A stretch of DNA of 64,000 nucleotides from Brachionus sp. 'Tiscar' (GCA_006352455.1 VANL01000092.1:1-64000), one strand, 5' to 3'; positions 49,626-60,945 are shown, numbered from the stretch's first letter. The notes: generated by a model from the sequence alone, not told the origin. Program-made: numbers and translations.

Positions 49626-50189
49626 ATAACTGCTCTAATTAGGCATGGAACTAATTAGATGCAAATTTTACAACTAGACATTTATTTTTATTTTTGTTTG
49701 TAATTTACATTTAAAAGTTTAACTAAACTTTATCTTGTATTTACAGCATAGTTACCGACATTTGAATGAAAATTTCAATTCTGTTGTTAATCGAGATAAT
49801 ACGGACATTTATGAAACGATTAGAAAAAAATCTGTTTCAATATATTTTAAAATTAATTTCTATTTGAAACAGCTAAATTTTATGGACATTTAAATCCTAA
49901 CTAGAGTGTCTAGTCTTGAATAGTATCAGTTGAATTTAATTAATTTTAATTCGGGCTACTTTTTTAAATGTTTATTTTTTTTAGAATGAATATTTTTTAT
50001 CTTGTTCTCTTTTGAAATAAAGAATAAACACAAATTTTTTCTGTCTGCTAGTCATCTTATCTTTAACTTCACTTATCTTCCGTTTAATAAACACACTCTT
50101 AAGATAAATATCAAATCGTCCTTCAAAAAAACAGGACCGAGTAGTAAAATAAAATAAATTAAATTGAATTATTTTAGATTTTTTCTAAA

Positions 50190-53100
50190 ATGGATGATAA
50201 AATGGAAAAAAGTCTTTTGGAAGACTACTTTGATCGGCTGACATTTTCGCCGACACCAATACCTCGCAAAAAACTGGATTTGTCACAGGACACAGACGAC
50301 TCTCGGTCAGACCAGAGTTCTAAATTTTTTAATTTATCAAACACAGAGCCAAAATTTGAATTAATTGTGTCATGTGACCAAAAAAAATTTGTCACTTCAA
50401 CAATGCCATTGCCCAGAAAGCCCAGAAAAACCAAGGTAGCCAAACACAACGACAATCTCTATGAAGACACACTAAACGATTCGTTTTGTTTTTTTAACAC
50501 TTCATTAAATGTAAATTCTTGTGGAAATAAGTTAAGTGATAGGCCAGGCGATGTATTTATCAATGAAATTAGACAAATCCTACCCGAAAGCTTCAAAGAT
50601 ATTTATGATTTTAATCGTACCAAGACTTTGCCTAGAAATAATTCACTTAAACTGGAAAGACCGACTGCACCACCGCCACCTCCTCCTCAAATAGCTCATC
50701 CAATGTTTAGTCTATATGAATCATCCACAATTGATTCAAAACCTCATTATCTCAACACAAAAAATTCTTCTATTCACAAAAATCCATATTCATTTCACAC
50801 TGAACAATTAACTCATGAAAAACAATTAGATAGTAGAAAAAAAATAGTCAACATTGGCTTTGAAAATTTAATTAGAGAAAAAAAAAATCAAAAAAAAAAT
50901 TTTTTTAGAAAAATTTTCAAATTTTTAAAATTTAACATTAAATTTGTCAAAATTAAACATTCACTATTTGATTATTTAGTATCTTTTTTAGCATTTACTT
51001 TATTTTTAATTTGTATAATGTCAATTAGTATTTTTCAGTCAAAAGCTAATCAATTTTACAAAAAATTTCTTAACAAAAATAATCATTCGTTGTATGCAAA
51101 CAATTCAAATTCAACTGATAATTTGGAGTATTTAAACGCCGGATCAGGCATGGTCAAGCAAACAGTTCTGCTATGCAACGGACCCTATTTCAGCTATCAA
51201 ATGAACAATCTAATTGTTTTGCCGTTTAGTTTGTCATTGATAATAATATTCAGTTTTTTTGATGGCCAAAAGTGCTTTGGAACGTCCATTATTAGACGTC
51301 CATCTGTGCCAAAAATAGTCAGCCCTTTTGAGCGAAAAAATCGCTTTTTAATAGCGGCACTCTATTGCATTCTAGCTAATGAAATTTTTAAAATAATCGA
51401 ATCCTCTCTATTCCAGACCTCATACTCGGAATCACACAACAAAACTTTGGAGTTCCTAAGCTCAATTTCTAATTGGAATTCGTCCAATTACCCAAATCAA
51501 TCGAATACTGATTTTTTGAAAATTGGCCTCGGAATTGAGCCTGATGTCATACAAAGAAAGACCAGAATTTACAAGACAACTAGAAAAACAACACGACCAT
51601 TCTTCATGGCACCTCTGATCATCCACCATTCCAAACCTAAACTAAGACCAAGGCTTAATTTGACCAATTTTGAACCAAACTCACCTAGTATGTCTGTCTC
51701 AAATGTGATCAATTTATCTCATAACAATTTAAATGGAGAATTGGGACAAGTAAATATGAATTTAAATGTTGCTGAAGGCTTCAAAAAATACAATTATGGA
51801 AAAAACAAATCGATTCAAACAATTGAAGTTTTAAATAAAAATTTAAACAATTCATCAAATCAAACATTGTTTCAATTTTCAATGGCTCTTTATCAAAACA
51901 AATATATACAGACAATTATTCAAAAATTACTAGATTCAAAACAATTTAGATGGATTTTACTTTGGGAAAAATTGGAAAAAATAGCTTTTATTTTAATTGA
52001 AGTTATTATAATTGGACTTAGATATTATCCTTTAATGGGCATTTTGAACAGAAATTCAATTATTTGCTTGATATTGGCTTGTGTGTACATATGGCTTGAT
52101 TTGTTGTATAATATCGCGCTAACTGGTTTGTGTGAAGGCCTTAAATTGAATGTAAGCTTGGACATTTTAAAAGAAATTAGGCGAGTTTTTGGTGTAGGCT
52201 TTGTCTATGACGCACAGGAGTACTTGAAAGCAAATATAGGTGGAAAAATATTAAAAAATGGTGTCAAAAGTGATATTTCAATGAATAAAATGGACTATGG
52301 GTCTTTTGATGCCAATTTTCTGTTCTCGTCAAGCAGAATTTTGTACACAATGATTAAAAGTTTGCCACATTTTTTTTGCCTATCTTTTGTTACAGTAAAG
52401 TTGACTGCTTCGCTTTTCAAAATGCTTTTCTTAAAAGCAAAACAAAAAAACAAACAACAAAGTTTGGCTAAATGCTATGATAGTTGTTATGAAAACAAAT
52501 ATGTCATTGATTCGGTTAAAGATTATGACATGGTTTACAAAGTTTACAATCAAATAAGTTCTACTAGAACTCATCTAAATTTTGAGGATAAATATGTTAA
52601 AAATTTATTCAAAAATTCAAAAAAAAACAGCTCTTTATTTAAAAAATATTTTCATTTGATATTTGATTCAAATTTTTGTTTTTCTACAAGAATTGTGTGC
52701 ACTTATACAGTTTGTTTTACCGTATTGTACTATTTTAATTGTTTTCTTATATTTTACGGCTCAATATTCATAGATTTAATCTACTTGCCGTCAGTTTACA
52801 AAAGTTCTATTTTATTTAGCTCTCTTTTAACATCATTTATTTGTGCCGTTCAATTGATTTTGAGTATAAGTCAGTTTAAAATTAATTTGAAAAATTTGTA
52901 CAAAGGAAACAAAGTGGACCATTTAAGTGAAAAAAAAATTTTCTCGAGCACAAAAATAGCAGCACGCAGCTTCAGCTATTCAGGCCTAGCAGTGACCTAT
53001 ACTTGCTGGGGCTATATAATTATATTTTTTTTAATAACATTTATTTTTTTTCAAGCGGCAACTTTGATAGAATTTGGCGGCACAAGACTAGCTTTTTTCT

Positions 53101-53600
53101 TTATTGTTATTCTGTTTCCTTTTTTGGTTTCAGTCATTTCATTCAAGCTAATGAACAGATTTATGGTCTCAATGGCAACAAAATTTTGCTTCTTTAATAG
53201 CAAAAATTTTCTAGTCATTAAAAGCCTAAAGTTGTACAGCATATTTCTTTATTTTAAATTTTTTTATGATTGCTTCACTGGCATTGCACTTTGTTTTGCT
53301 CGCATGATTAAATCACTTGCGCTGAGTATTATTTTCCTACCAAGAGTGGATCATAGTTTTATGGGCAAAAATATGGAGAAAATGGACACTGCTTTCATGT
53401 CTTATATTGGTTATTTACATTGGGAATCTAGACACACAAATGCAATTGTTGTTTCGTTTTGTAAATTAATGCTTAAAACAAAAAAAAATAAAAATAAAAA
53501 AGTCTTTGCCTACAGCTCGTTCAGCAGAGCTAGGAACAAATGGCAATTAATGTTTATGTTGTATAAAAATCCGAGCTTGAGAAAATATCGGATTAAATAG
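50190..53600 (+). CDS. STRA6-like retinol transporter/receptor
   Basis: One uninterrupted reading frame of 1136 aa (human STRA6 is 667). The C-terminal half aligns with STRA6: QFKINLKNLYKG with DHLS and a following STKIAARSFSYSGLAVTYTC, then FLPRVDHSFMGKNMEKMD and the conserved C-terminus ending MLYKNPSLRKYR. About ten or eleven hydrophobic segments are visible, at roughly 258-282, 341-360, 387-402, 598-612, 624-655, 727-748, 834-866, 873-895, 931-955, 966-985 and 1013-1035. STRA6 moves retinol between a binding protein and the cell. The first 250 residues are soluble with a polyproline run (APPPPPPQ), and a long polar loop lies near 410-585; both are extensions. The ATG follows a TTATTTTAG site, perhaps a 5'UTR splice acceptor. 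A poly(A) signal AATAAA is at 53633-53638. Confidence 0.87.
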   Translation: MDDKMEKSLLEDYFDRLTFSPTPIPRKKLDLSQDTDDSRSDQSSKFFNLSNTEPKFELIVSCDQKKFVTSTMPLPRKPRKTKVAKHNDNLYEDTLNDSFCFFNTSLNVNSCGNKLSDRPGDVFINEIRQILPESFKDIYDFNRTKTLPRNNSLKLERPTAPPPPPPQIAHPMFSLYESSTIDSKPHYLNTKNSSIHKNPYSFHTEQLTHEKQLDSRKKIVNIGFENLIREKKNQKKNFFRKIFKFLKFNIKFVKIKHSLFDYLVSFLAFTLFLICIMSISIFQSKANQFYKKFLNKNNHSLYANNSNSTDNLEYLNAGSGMVKQTVLLCNGPYFSYQMNNLIVLPFSLSLIIIFSFFDGQKCFGTSIIRRPSVPKIVSPFERKNRFLIAALYCILANEIFKIIESSLFQTSYSESHNKTLEFLSSISNWNSSNYPNQSNTDFLKIGLGIEPDVIQRKTRIYKTTRKTTRPFFMAPLIIHHSKPKLRPRLNLTNFEPNSPSMSVSNVINLSHNNLNGELGQVNMNLNVAEGFKKYNYGKNKSIQTIEVLNKNLNNSSNQTLFQFSMALYQNKYIQTIIQKLLDSKQFRWILLWEKLEKIAFILIEVIIIGLRYYPLMGILNRNSIICLILACVYIWLDLLYNIALTGLCEGLKLNVSLDILKEIRRVFGVGFVYDAQEYLKANIGGKILKNGVKSDISMNKMDYGSFDANFLFSSSRILYTMIKSLPHFFCLSFVTVKLTASLFKMLFLKAKQKNKQQSLAKCYDSCYENKYVIDSVKDYDMVYKVYNQISSTRTHLNFEDKYVKNLFKNSKKNSSLFKKYFHLIFDSNFCFSTRIVCTYTVCFTVLYYFNCFLIFYGSIFIDLIYLPSVYKSSILFSSLLTSFICAVQLILSISQFKINLKNLYKGNKVDHLSEKKIFSSTKIAARSFSYSGLAVTYTCWGYIIIFFLITFIFFQAATLIEFGGTRLAFFFIVILFPFLVSVISFKLMNRFMVSMATKFCFFNSKNFLVIKSLKLYSIFLYFKFFYDCFTGIALCFARMIKSLALSIIFLPRVDHSFMGKNMEKMDTAFMSYIGYLHWESRHTNAIVVSFCKLMLKTKKNKNKKVFAYSSFSRARNKWQLMFMLYKNPSLRKYRIK

Positions 53601-53976
53601 TTTTTTCTTTTTATTTTGGATAAAGTTTTATAAATAAAAAATTTAAAAACAAATATACTTTTTTGCCATTTTAAAATAAAAATATTTGCATTCAGAAAAT
53701 AAGAAATGTATGATGTTAAATTTTGAAAACTAAATATTTAAAATTAAAATTTTTTGGTGATTCGAAATTTAAATATATATTTCGATATATTGGTTACTAA
53801 AAAGAAGCTAATTCCCGAAAAAAATTGTTTAGAATTTTCAATTTTTCCTTTTAATTGCTATGGAAACTTTTTTTTTTTTCAAACAAAAAAATTTTGCTAA
53901 ATATTAAATGATGTAAAAATTTATTAAATTATTTAGACGCTTTGGATTAATAAACAAAATATATATTAAATCAAAA

Positions 53977-55548
53977 ATGCCTGCTAAGCCAGAGGCAACT
54001 ATCAAATACTCTGATTATCTCAAACCTGAATCACAAAAAATAAAAATAATGAAATTTGATTCAAGTATTCTATTAGCATCAATAAATTTTCAAATTTTCA
54101 AATATTTTTCTATTTTAGCTAATCCTGAAGTAGATGCAGCAAGAATTCGTGTGGGCTTGCCAAGACAAAAATATTTTCTCAACAATGATAAATCATATTT
54201 AAACGCTTTTAGCTTTAATGGTCTAAATCCTAGCCTTAAAGCTAACAAAAGTCAAACACAAGACTACAACAATTTGAGGAAATATGTGTCTTCCTTTGAA
54301 TCCACACAAGACAAGAAAAAAGAAATATATGCTAATGAACAAAGCTATGAATTGAATGGAAATGCTGTCGAAGTCGAAAAAATTCCGCTGTACAATCCAC
54401 CTACCTTAGTGGACAATAGAAAAATGTCCGAAAATGTTCCCAATGTAGAGTCTTACAAAGCTGCTGATGGAACAATTTATAAGCTTTTCAACACTACTGA
54501 TGGTGTTACCAGAGAGGCAAACTATCCGACAAAAAATGTTATTCATGTACCAGGAAAATATCATGAGCTGTACAGACAATGGGCTTCCAGTGACGAAATT
54601 CCACAGAATATTCGTCACAAATTTGGAACTTACGACACTGAAAGGCTGCTAGCAGACAAAATTAGAGTTCATGACACTTTGTCAAAAATTCACAATACGG
54701 GTATTATCAAAAAAAAAGCCAAAGAAGAAGAAAATGAACTAAATGTGAACAAAAATGAACGTGATGTTCTTATTAATGAATATTATGATTTAGGAAATCA
54801 TTTGAGACATGCAATTGGACACGGATATCCCACTGTTTACAAAACTGGCCATCGAGAATCTGTCCACAATGGTGATGTAAATAAAAAGCATATGGAAAAT
54901 TGGAATAAAAATGTGATCACACCGCATAGACGCAAAACAGATTGGTTAAGTAAGTTAAAATTTAGAATTTTAAAAACACTAGTTTTACACCTTAGCACAT
55001 CCTATTTACACTCATCCTTAAAATTACTAATTGTATAACAATTCTTTTAGTAAAATGGACAGAGCTTAACTCAGTTGATGAAAGAATACTTCACGACTAT
55101 GGTTTAGTTGAAGCCGAGCGAGTCGAAGCAAGACGAGCCAAGGCAGAAGCAAAATAAGAATTACTTAATTAATATTTCTTTTTTAAATTAAATAAATCAC
55201 TAAAAATAAAATAAAACTTTATTATTATTTTTATTTAACTAAAATAGATATTAGCTTAAATTTAATTCTTAAGGTCAATGGCTAGAGCTGTCAATTATAG
55301 ATGAGAGGATGTTAAAAGATTTTAAGGTTTTCAAGGAAGAACAATCGAAAAAGCTTCCAGCTATTTCTAGAGAACCAGTTGAGAGACCTAGACCGGAGAA
55401 AATTCCTGACATTGAAAGTAAAAAGGAAACGAAAAAACAAGTTTTGGACGAACAAGTTAAAATAGATGAACCAGTGACTGATATTAAGCCAAATGAAGGC
55501 TTGCAAGAGGATAAACAATTTTGGGACTTTTATGACAAAAATACTTAA
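53977..55548 (+). CDS. Unrecognised conserved-looking protein with two alternative last exons
   Basis: Exon 1 is 53977-54064 and exon 2 is 54119-54949; the intron between is 54 nt. Two possible last exons follow in the same phase: 55051-55157 (isoform A, 341 aa) and 55274-55548 (isoform B, 397 aa). Both begin with Trp two codons in and a shared pattern, W.EL...DER.L.D, so they look like a tandem duplication. AATAAA signals lie just after isoform A's stop (about 55180-55215). The body is polar, Lys/Asn/Tyr-rich, with no signal peptide or membrane segment (PGKYHELYRQWASSDEIPQN, GYPTVYKTGHRESVHNGD). Tyr/Pro/Gly-rich blocks of this type are common in axonemal proteins, but I found no diagnostic motif and assign no function. 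Confidence 0.75.
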
Positions 55549-55607
55549 TTATTTTTTTCTTATTTTTATTGATAATAAAGATTGAAATTTTTTTTTTTTT
55601 ATTTAAT

Positions 55608-56906
55608 TTATTCTAAATTTAAAATATTTGTACTAAATTCCCATAATTTTTTGCTCTCAAATTCATTCAATGCTTGCGATGAACAACTAGCTGGCTTACA
55701 ATTTCTTTAAAATAAAAATTATTATTATTTTTTTTTTATAAAATTTTTAAACTCATAGAAATAATTGATTCTATGTCATTAATTAATACTATTTTTATTA
55801 CCTGTAATAAATTTGATCGTCATGCGGAATTTCGTCAGCAATTGCGCAATGAATGCTTGTTTGAGAGCCTTAAAACATATTATTATTTCCTTTAATTTGT
55901 CACCAAACTTATTTTAACTTACCCAATTTAGAACTCATGCTGCCAATCAGATAAAATGGATAGAAAAAGACGAACAATAAAGTTCTTAGTCCAATTTGTT
56001 CGGTAAAGTGTCTATTTATCTCGGTTTTTACAAAACCAGGATGGACACTTACCGCTATTATACCCTCTTGTTTGTATCTTTTATTTAACTCCAAAGTAAA
56101 TAAAATATTTGCCAATTTGGCTTGCTGATAGGCTACAAAGCTATTGTATTTTTTTTTAAGCATCATATCTTCCCAATTTAGTTTACAAACTTAAAATAAA
56201 AGTTTAAATTTTATACCAAAAAAATTCATTTTTACATCGATGGGCTTCGGATGTTATGTTTACTACTCGGCTAGGTTTAGATGACTTTAACAAATCAAGC
56301 AATAAATAGGTTAGATAAAAATGTCCTAAATGCATCACTCCGAACTGGGTCTCAAAGCCGTCTTTAGTTTCCACATATGAACTGGTCAATAAGCCTTAAA
56401 TAGAAATTAAAAAAAAATATTAAATTAGAAAATTAAAAATTTATTTTTTAAAATTTTACCAGCGTTATTGATCAATATGTCCAATCTTTGAAATTTTTGG
56501 CAAAAATTTTTGACAAAATTTCGGATGGACTCGAGACTAGCCAAGTCTAATTTTTCTACATAAACATTTGTCGTACCTGTTTCAAATTTTATTTTTTCCG
56601 CTGCTTCATTGCCTTTATTAATGTCTCTACAAGCCAAGATAACAGTTGCTTCTTTTATATAAATCTATTTAATTTTGCTACTACATTATTTTATTTATTA
56701 CCTCTTTTGGCCAAATCCAGTGCTGTTTCGTAACCTATTCCGCAATTGGCTCCTGTAACTATGACTACTTTAGAATTGAGCCTATTTTTTGACTTGCATT
56801 TCGATCCACGGAATATAAACTTATTGACTAAATAGCCTATCAGAACAATAGGAGGTATTGCAATTAGAATTTTGCCAAGCATATTAAAAAATACGGAATC
56901 TTGCAA
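55608..56906 (-). CDS. RDH11-14-type short-chain dehydrogenase (retinol dehydrogenase-like)
   Basis: Six exons in transcript order: 56906-56702, 56651-56460, 56394-56236, 56189-55923, 55868-55802, 55704-55608; 987 nt, 328 aa, in phase (RDH11-14 are 316-336 aa). An N-terminal membrane anchor (IPPIVLIGYLVNKFIF) precedes the Rossmann motif TGANCGIG, the cofactor-selecting ILACRD, the LDLASL block, NNAG, the catalytic Ser in VVNITSEAH, YQQAK (Tyr and Lys of the active site) and HPGFVKTE. Homologues are NADP(H)-dependent retinal/retinol oxidoreductases on ER or mitochondrial membranes. FGVMHLGHF has Met (ATG codon) where the family has Asn (VNHLG), the fourth residue of the Asn-Ser-Tyr-Lys tetrad. 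Its stop lies 59 bp from the stop of the convergent + strand gene. Confidence 0.92.
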
Positions 56907-59442
56907 AATTGAGTAAAATCAGGCTTTTCTAACAAAAATTTTATTTTAATAATTTTCACGTGATATACAATTATGTTTTTTTCTATACATTGAAAAAAAA
57001 AAACAGAAACATTTTATCTAACATTTAGATTAATTAAATAAATGTATTTAGAAGTTAATTCTTTATTTTTGAAATTAGTTTATGTAAACTATTAAGCTAG
57101 TTCCATCATGCTCTGATTGCAGGACAAAGAGATATAAAAAATTTATTTTTTTGGGTGGAGATTTAAGAACAATCTTTTTTTTTTTGTCATAATTTAATTT
57201 AGAATTTGAAATACATTTAGTTTATTGTTGATTTAAATTAATCATCTCTTCAAGTTAAATTGAAAGCTGATTTTTATCAAATTTCTTATCTCTTTCTCCC
57301 TTTTTTTTTTTGGAATTCGCATCAAATTTTTTTTTTTCATAAATTTTAAAATACCTAATAAAGTATGCTTCTATGCTTCTTTTGTTTTTTTGATTAAAAA
57401 ATTAAATTTTTATTAGTTTTGTTTATGTTTATTGTTTAATTACGATTTTTGACTGAATAAATCTGATTTTTTCGAATCATTTATCCAAGTAATTTTTCTT
57501 TTTGGAGTTTTATTAATCATTTTATAATTTTATATAATCATAAAATATTGCTTTAAATTATTAACTTATTTTCTAAGAACATTATCTACCTGTGTGTAAA
57601 AAATAGTCGAATATATTTTTTTGCAAAATTTTAATTGCTTGTTAATTTTAAATGAAATTTATTTAGTTTAGAAATTTCTTATTTTTCTAATATATGTCTA
57701 AATTAAATATTCATATAACTCACACAGGTTTAGAGTTAAACAAAAAATTTCTAAATTTTAAACTCCAAATGACTTGGATTTCAAATGTCGTGTCATTTTC
57801 AATTAAAAACATTTATAAATTAAAATTATTATGTTAGCAAAAGATATTATTATTTTTGATTTTTTTCAAAAATTAGTTGAACATAACGATAAATTGAATC
57901 AGTTAACAATTTAAAAAAAAATCGTGTCTTTAAGATTGTTTTAAGAAACACTAATTTCGGAAAGTGAAATCAGCTATTAATATTTTTAAAGTCTTTAGAA
58001 AATCGATAAATTGTTAAGGATAAAAAATGTCTTTATTCTAGAACACTGCGAATATCTTTATAGGATAATTGAGCTATTTGGCTTATCATGTTTTAAAAAT
58101 AAAAGTAATTTTTTTAATTAGGATAATTAAATATTTTACATCAGGCTGTGTAAAAATAAATAGTAAAATTGCGCTAATTGATTCAAAAATAAAACAAAAA
58201 AATCAAGATTTATATTTTAGCTTTAAGTTAATAATTTATTTATTCAACAAGTAAGATATATTTTTCTTACCATTTCACCTTTTTATTTGCTTTGTTTACC
58301 AGGAAGATATGCATTATACCATTCATATTTTAGCCATCAATGCACAATTTCTTTTTTAAGTTATTTGAAAAATTTCGAATGAGATATTTTTTGGCACTCT
58401 TTGCAAATATAAGATATTTCAAAATTTTATTTCAATTAGTTAAGATTTTATTTCTATTTTTTTTATCTAAAAGATAAATAAAGTTTCTCTGATTCATAGA
58501 ATTTTTTTGTTATTAAATTAGGTGTATTAATTATTAAATATGCGTTTTTTAAAGGACAATTAGAAACTTTTTTAATTTTTTATACTTTTCTAAATAATTC
58601 TGAATTTTACGGTTAATATTTTCAAGATGTTGCATACCGTAATTTAGGATCCATATTTTAGTTCAAAAATATAAACTTTATTAAAAAGATTTAAGGGTTT
58701 ACCATTAGGGTTTTTTAAAAAAAATATTCAATTTTTTTGTTTATTATTATTATTTTTTATTTTAGTAAAAATCTCTAGAGTTATATAAAATGAATTGAAA
58801 AATTAATAAAAATTTCAAAATTAATAAATATAGAAGATACTTAGTAAATGCTCGGTATGTTTTGAAAATTTTTCTAAAATTTTAGGATTTTTAGTATCAC
58901 ATGCTAAATTAATAAGAAAACATTGGAGATTTATTTAAAACAATTAATTAAAATGAAAAAATTATTTCGAATAGAATTGTTAAGTTGGTGAAAAAAAAGT
59001 AAATCAATTTATTTATTAGATCTAATTTTTGATCTTTTTTATCAAAAATTTTTTTTATTATTTTATAAATTTTGATAGCACATATTTTTTATAGCATAGA
59101 TTTATCTTTTCTAAGATTGTAAATTTAATTAGTAAATTTTTAGATGCCTCTAATACTTTTTCTTTTAAATTTGACAAATTAAAAATATATTCAAATTAAA
59201 TTACTTTAGTTTCAAAATCTAATTAATGTAGCAATAAATAATATTATTCTAGTTTTAATTGACTTTTTTATAACACATCTTATATGTTGAAATTTAGTTG
59301 TTAAAGTCTAGCATATTTTAAAAAGAGTATATTTCTCATCACTTTAAAAATTAAATGAATTCAATTATTTTAATTTTTCAATTACTGTCTTTATTACAGG
59401 TTTAAATATTTAACTAATTGAAAAATTTAATCTAAGATTTTT
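56907..59442. other. Intergenic DNA upstream of the RDH gene
   Basis: AT-rich, with long T runs near 57170-57340. No coding, RNA or repeat signal recognised; the 58069-58254 frame is low complexity. Confidence 0.5.
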
Positions 59443-59771
59443 GGATATTGTGAAATTAAAAAACAAAAAGAAGAAAAATTCTTCATTTATTGATTAAAAA
59501 AAATTTACCAAAATAAAATACATTTAAAAAAATACTACAACTTAGTTTATTTACCTTAAATTATTTTTCTGATGTAAATAAAAGACAAAATAAAACATCA
59601 ATAAAATTTAAATTGATTAAAATTGAAATTGATTTAAGGCAAAAAAGATGCAACAAAGTTTGTTGTACTAAGTTGCAGAATATTTTATTAAATGTATTTT
59701 ATTTTAGTAAATTTTTATTGATCAAAAAATGAAGAATTTTTGTTCGTTTTGTTTATGAAATTCACAATACC
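59443..59771. mobile_element. Long-TIR foldback MITE, second near-complete copy
   Basis: 329 bp from GGATATTGTGAAATT to AAATTCACAATACC. The interior has TTTTCTGATGTAAATAAAAG as in the 44997 copy. Flanks GATTTTT (59436-59442) and GATTTTTTG (59772-59780) agree over about 7 bp, consistent with a decayed target duplication. Confidence 0.75.
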
Positions 59772-60339
59772 GATTTTTTGTTTAACAGTATTTTTTTTAA
59801 TTAAAATAATCAGACTTTAATTTATTTTTATTAGCAAAATTTTGTTTTTTAATTCTTTTTTGATGATCGATTTGCAAAAAGGTCTTAAAATCAAAAAGGA
59901 TCTATTATTAGCTATACTAAGCATTTATCTTTGTTGACGAATATAAGCTTTTATAGTTATAAATTAAAAATTACCAAATTAATAATATTTTACAAAAATA
60001 GATTATATTTAACTTGTGGCAAATTGAAGTTTATGATCAAACTAAAATGATCATGCTCATAATTTTTCATTAAAAAAAATTTTTTAAGTTATTTTAGAAT
60101 TTAAATTTTTTTGTAGAAACACATATTCAAAGTTAACATTCAATATTAAACTATGCAGAATTATGCACAACACTCAGATATGGTTCAACATAGTTTGTTA
60201 CACATGATAATATGTCTCTGCATTAAATTTTGTCTTTTTTTATTTAATTACTGTTTGCCCTTAAAAACCAGTGCACATAAAAAAATCAAAATTTTAGTAT
60301 GTTTTTTCCAAGGGTCTAAAATTCGGCCTGTAAAATTGT

Positions 60340-60491
60340 CGGTCTTTAAAATTTATTAGATTTTATTAACCAAATTTAGTCTGTGCAATAATTCTGCAAA
60401 TGTGCAACGCACTTGATGCATCTAAAAATTAAAAATATGTTATTGCACAGACTAAATTTGGTTAATAAAATCTAATAAATTTTAAAGACCG
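60340..60491. repeat. 52-bp perfect inverted repeat
   Basis: Arms 60340-60391 and 60440-60491 are exact reverse complements with a 48-nt spacer. The arms begin CGGTCTTTAAAATTTATTAG and end CTGTGCAATAA at the inner side. Perfect identity implies recent origin or active maintenance. No coding sequence or target duplication is evident. Confidence 0.9.
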
Positions 60492-60617
60492 AATTTTAAG
60501 CAAATGCTAAATGGAACGAAATTAAGTAATGTATTAAGATATAGTGATTAAAGCATATAAAAATTAGTCTCGCTTAAAATAAAACAAGTTAAGAATAAAA
60601 AAAATATCATAAAGCAA

Positions 60618-60945
60618 ACATAATTTAATCAATATTCAAATCTGACTTGGCCTTTGGTGATCGACCACGTCTTTTTTTTAAATTAAATTTCTTCAGTATT
60701 AAACAGTTTAACGTTAACCTTACGTTTAGGTAAACGACCTCTTATTTTTGTCAGTTCAACAGCTTCTGAATTTTTAACGACCTGATAAACATGATCAACT
60801 TGGTTAAGATAATTGACTTTAGTAACTTGAGTCATTTCAGAAACTAGAGTTTTAATAGAAAAGTATTGATGAAAGCTGTTTTCTTGCTAGTAAACCTTTT
60901 TTTTCTCTCGTTTAGACAGAATAACAAATCTCTTTGGGACGTGCG
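60618..60945 (-). pseudogene. Decayed coding fragment with AT-hook-like motifs
   Basis: The minus strand reads through SEMTQVTKVNYLNQVDHVYQ, then KIRGRLPKRKVNVKLFNTEE. After a one-base frameshift in a T/A run it reads KKRRGRSPKAKSDLNID and a stop. RGRLPKRK and RRGRSPK resemble AT-hooks. Upstream the frame has a stop. The coding-like composition and frameshift suggest a dead transposon or gene fragment; the family is unknown. Confidence 0.35.
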
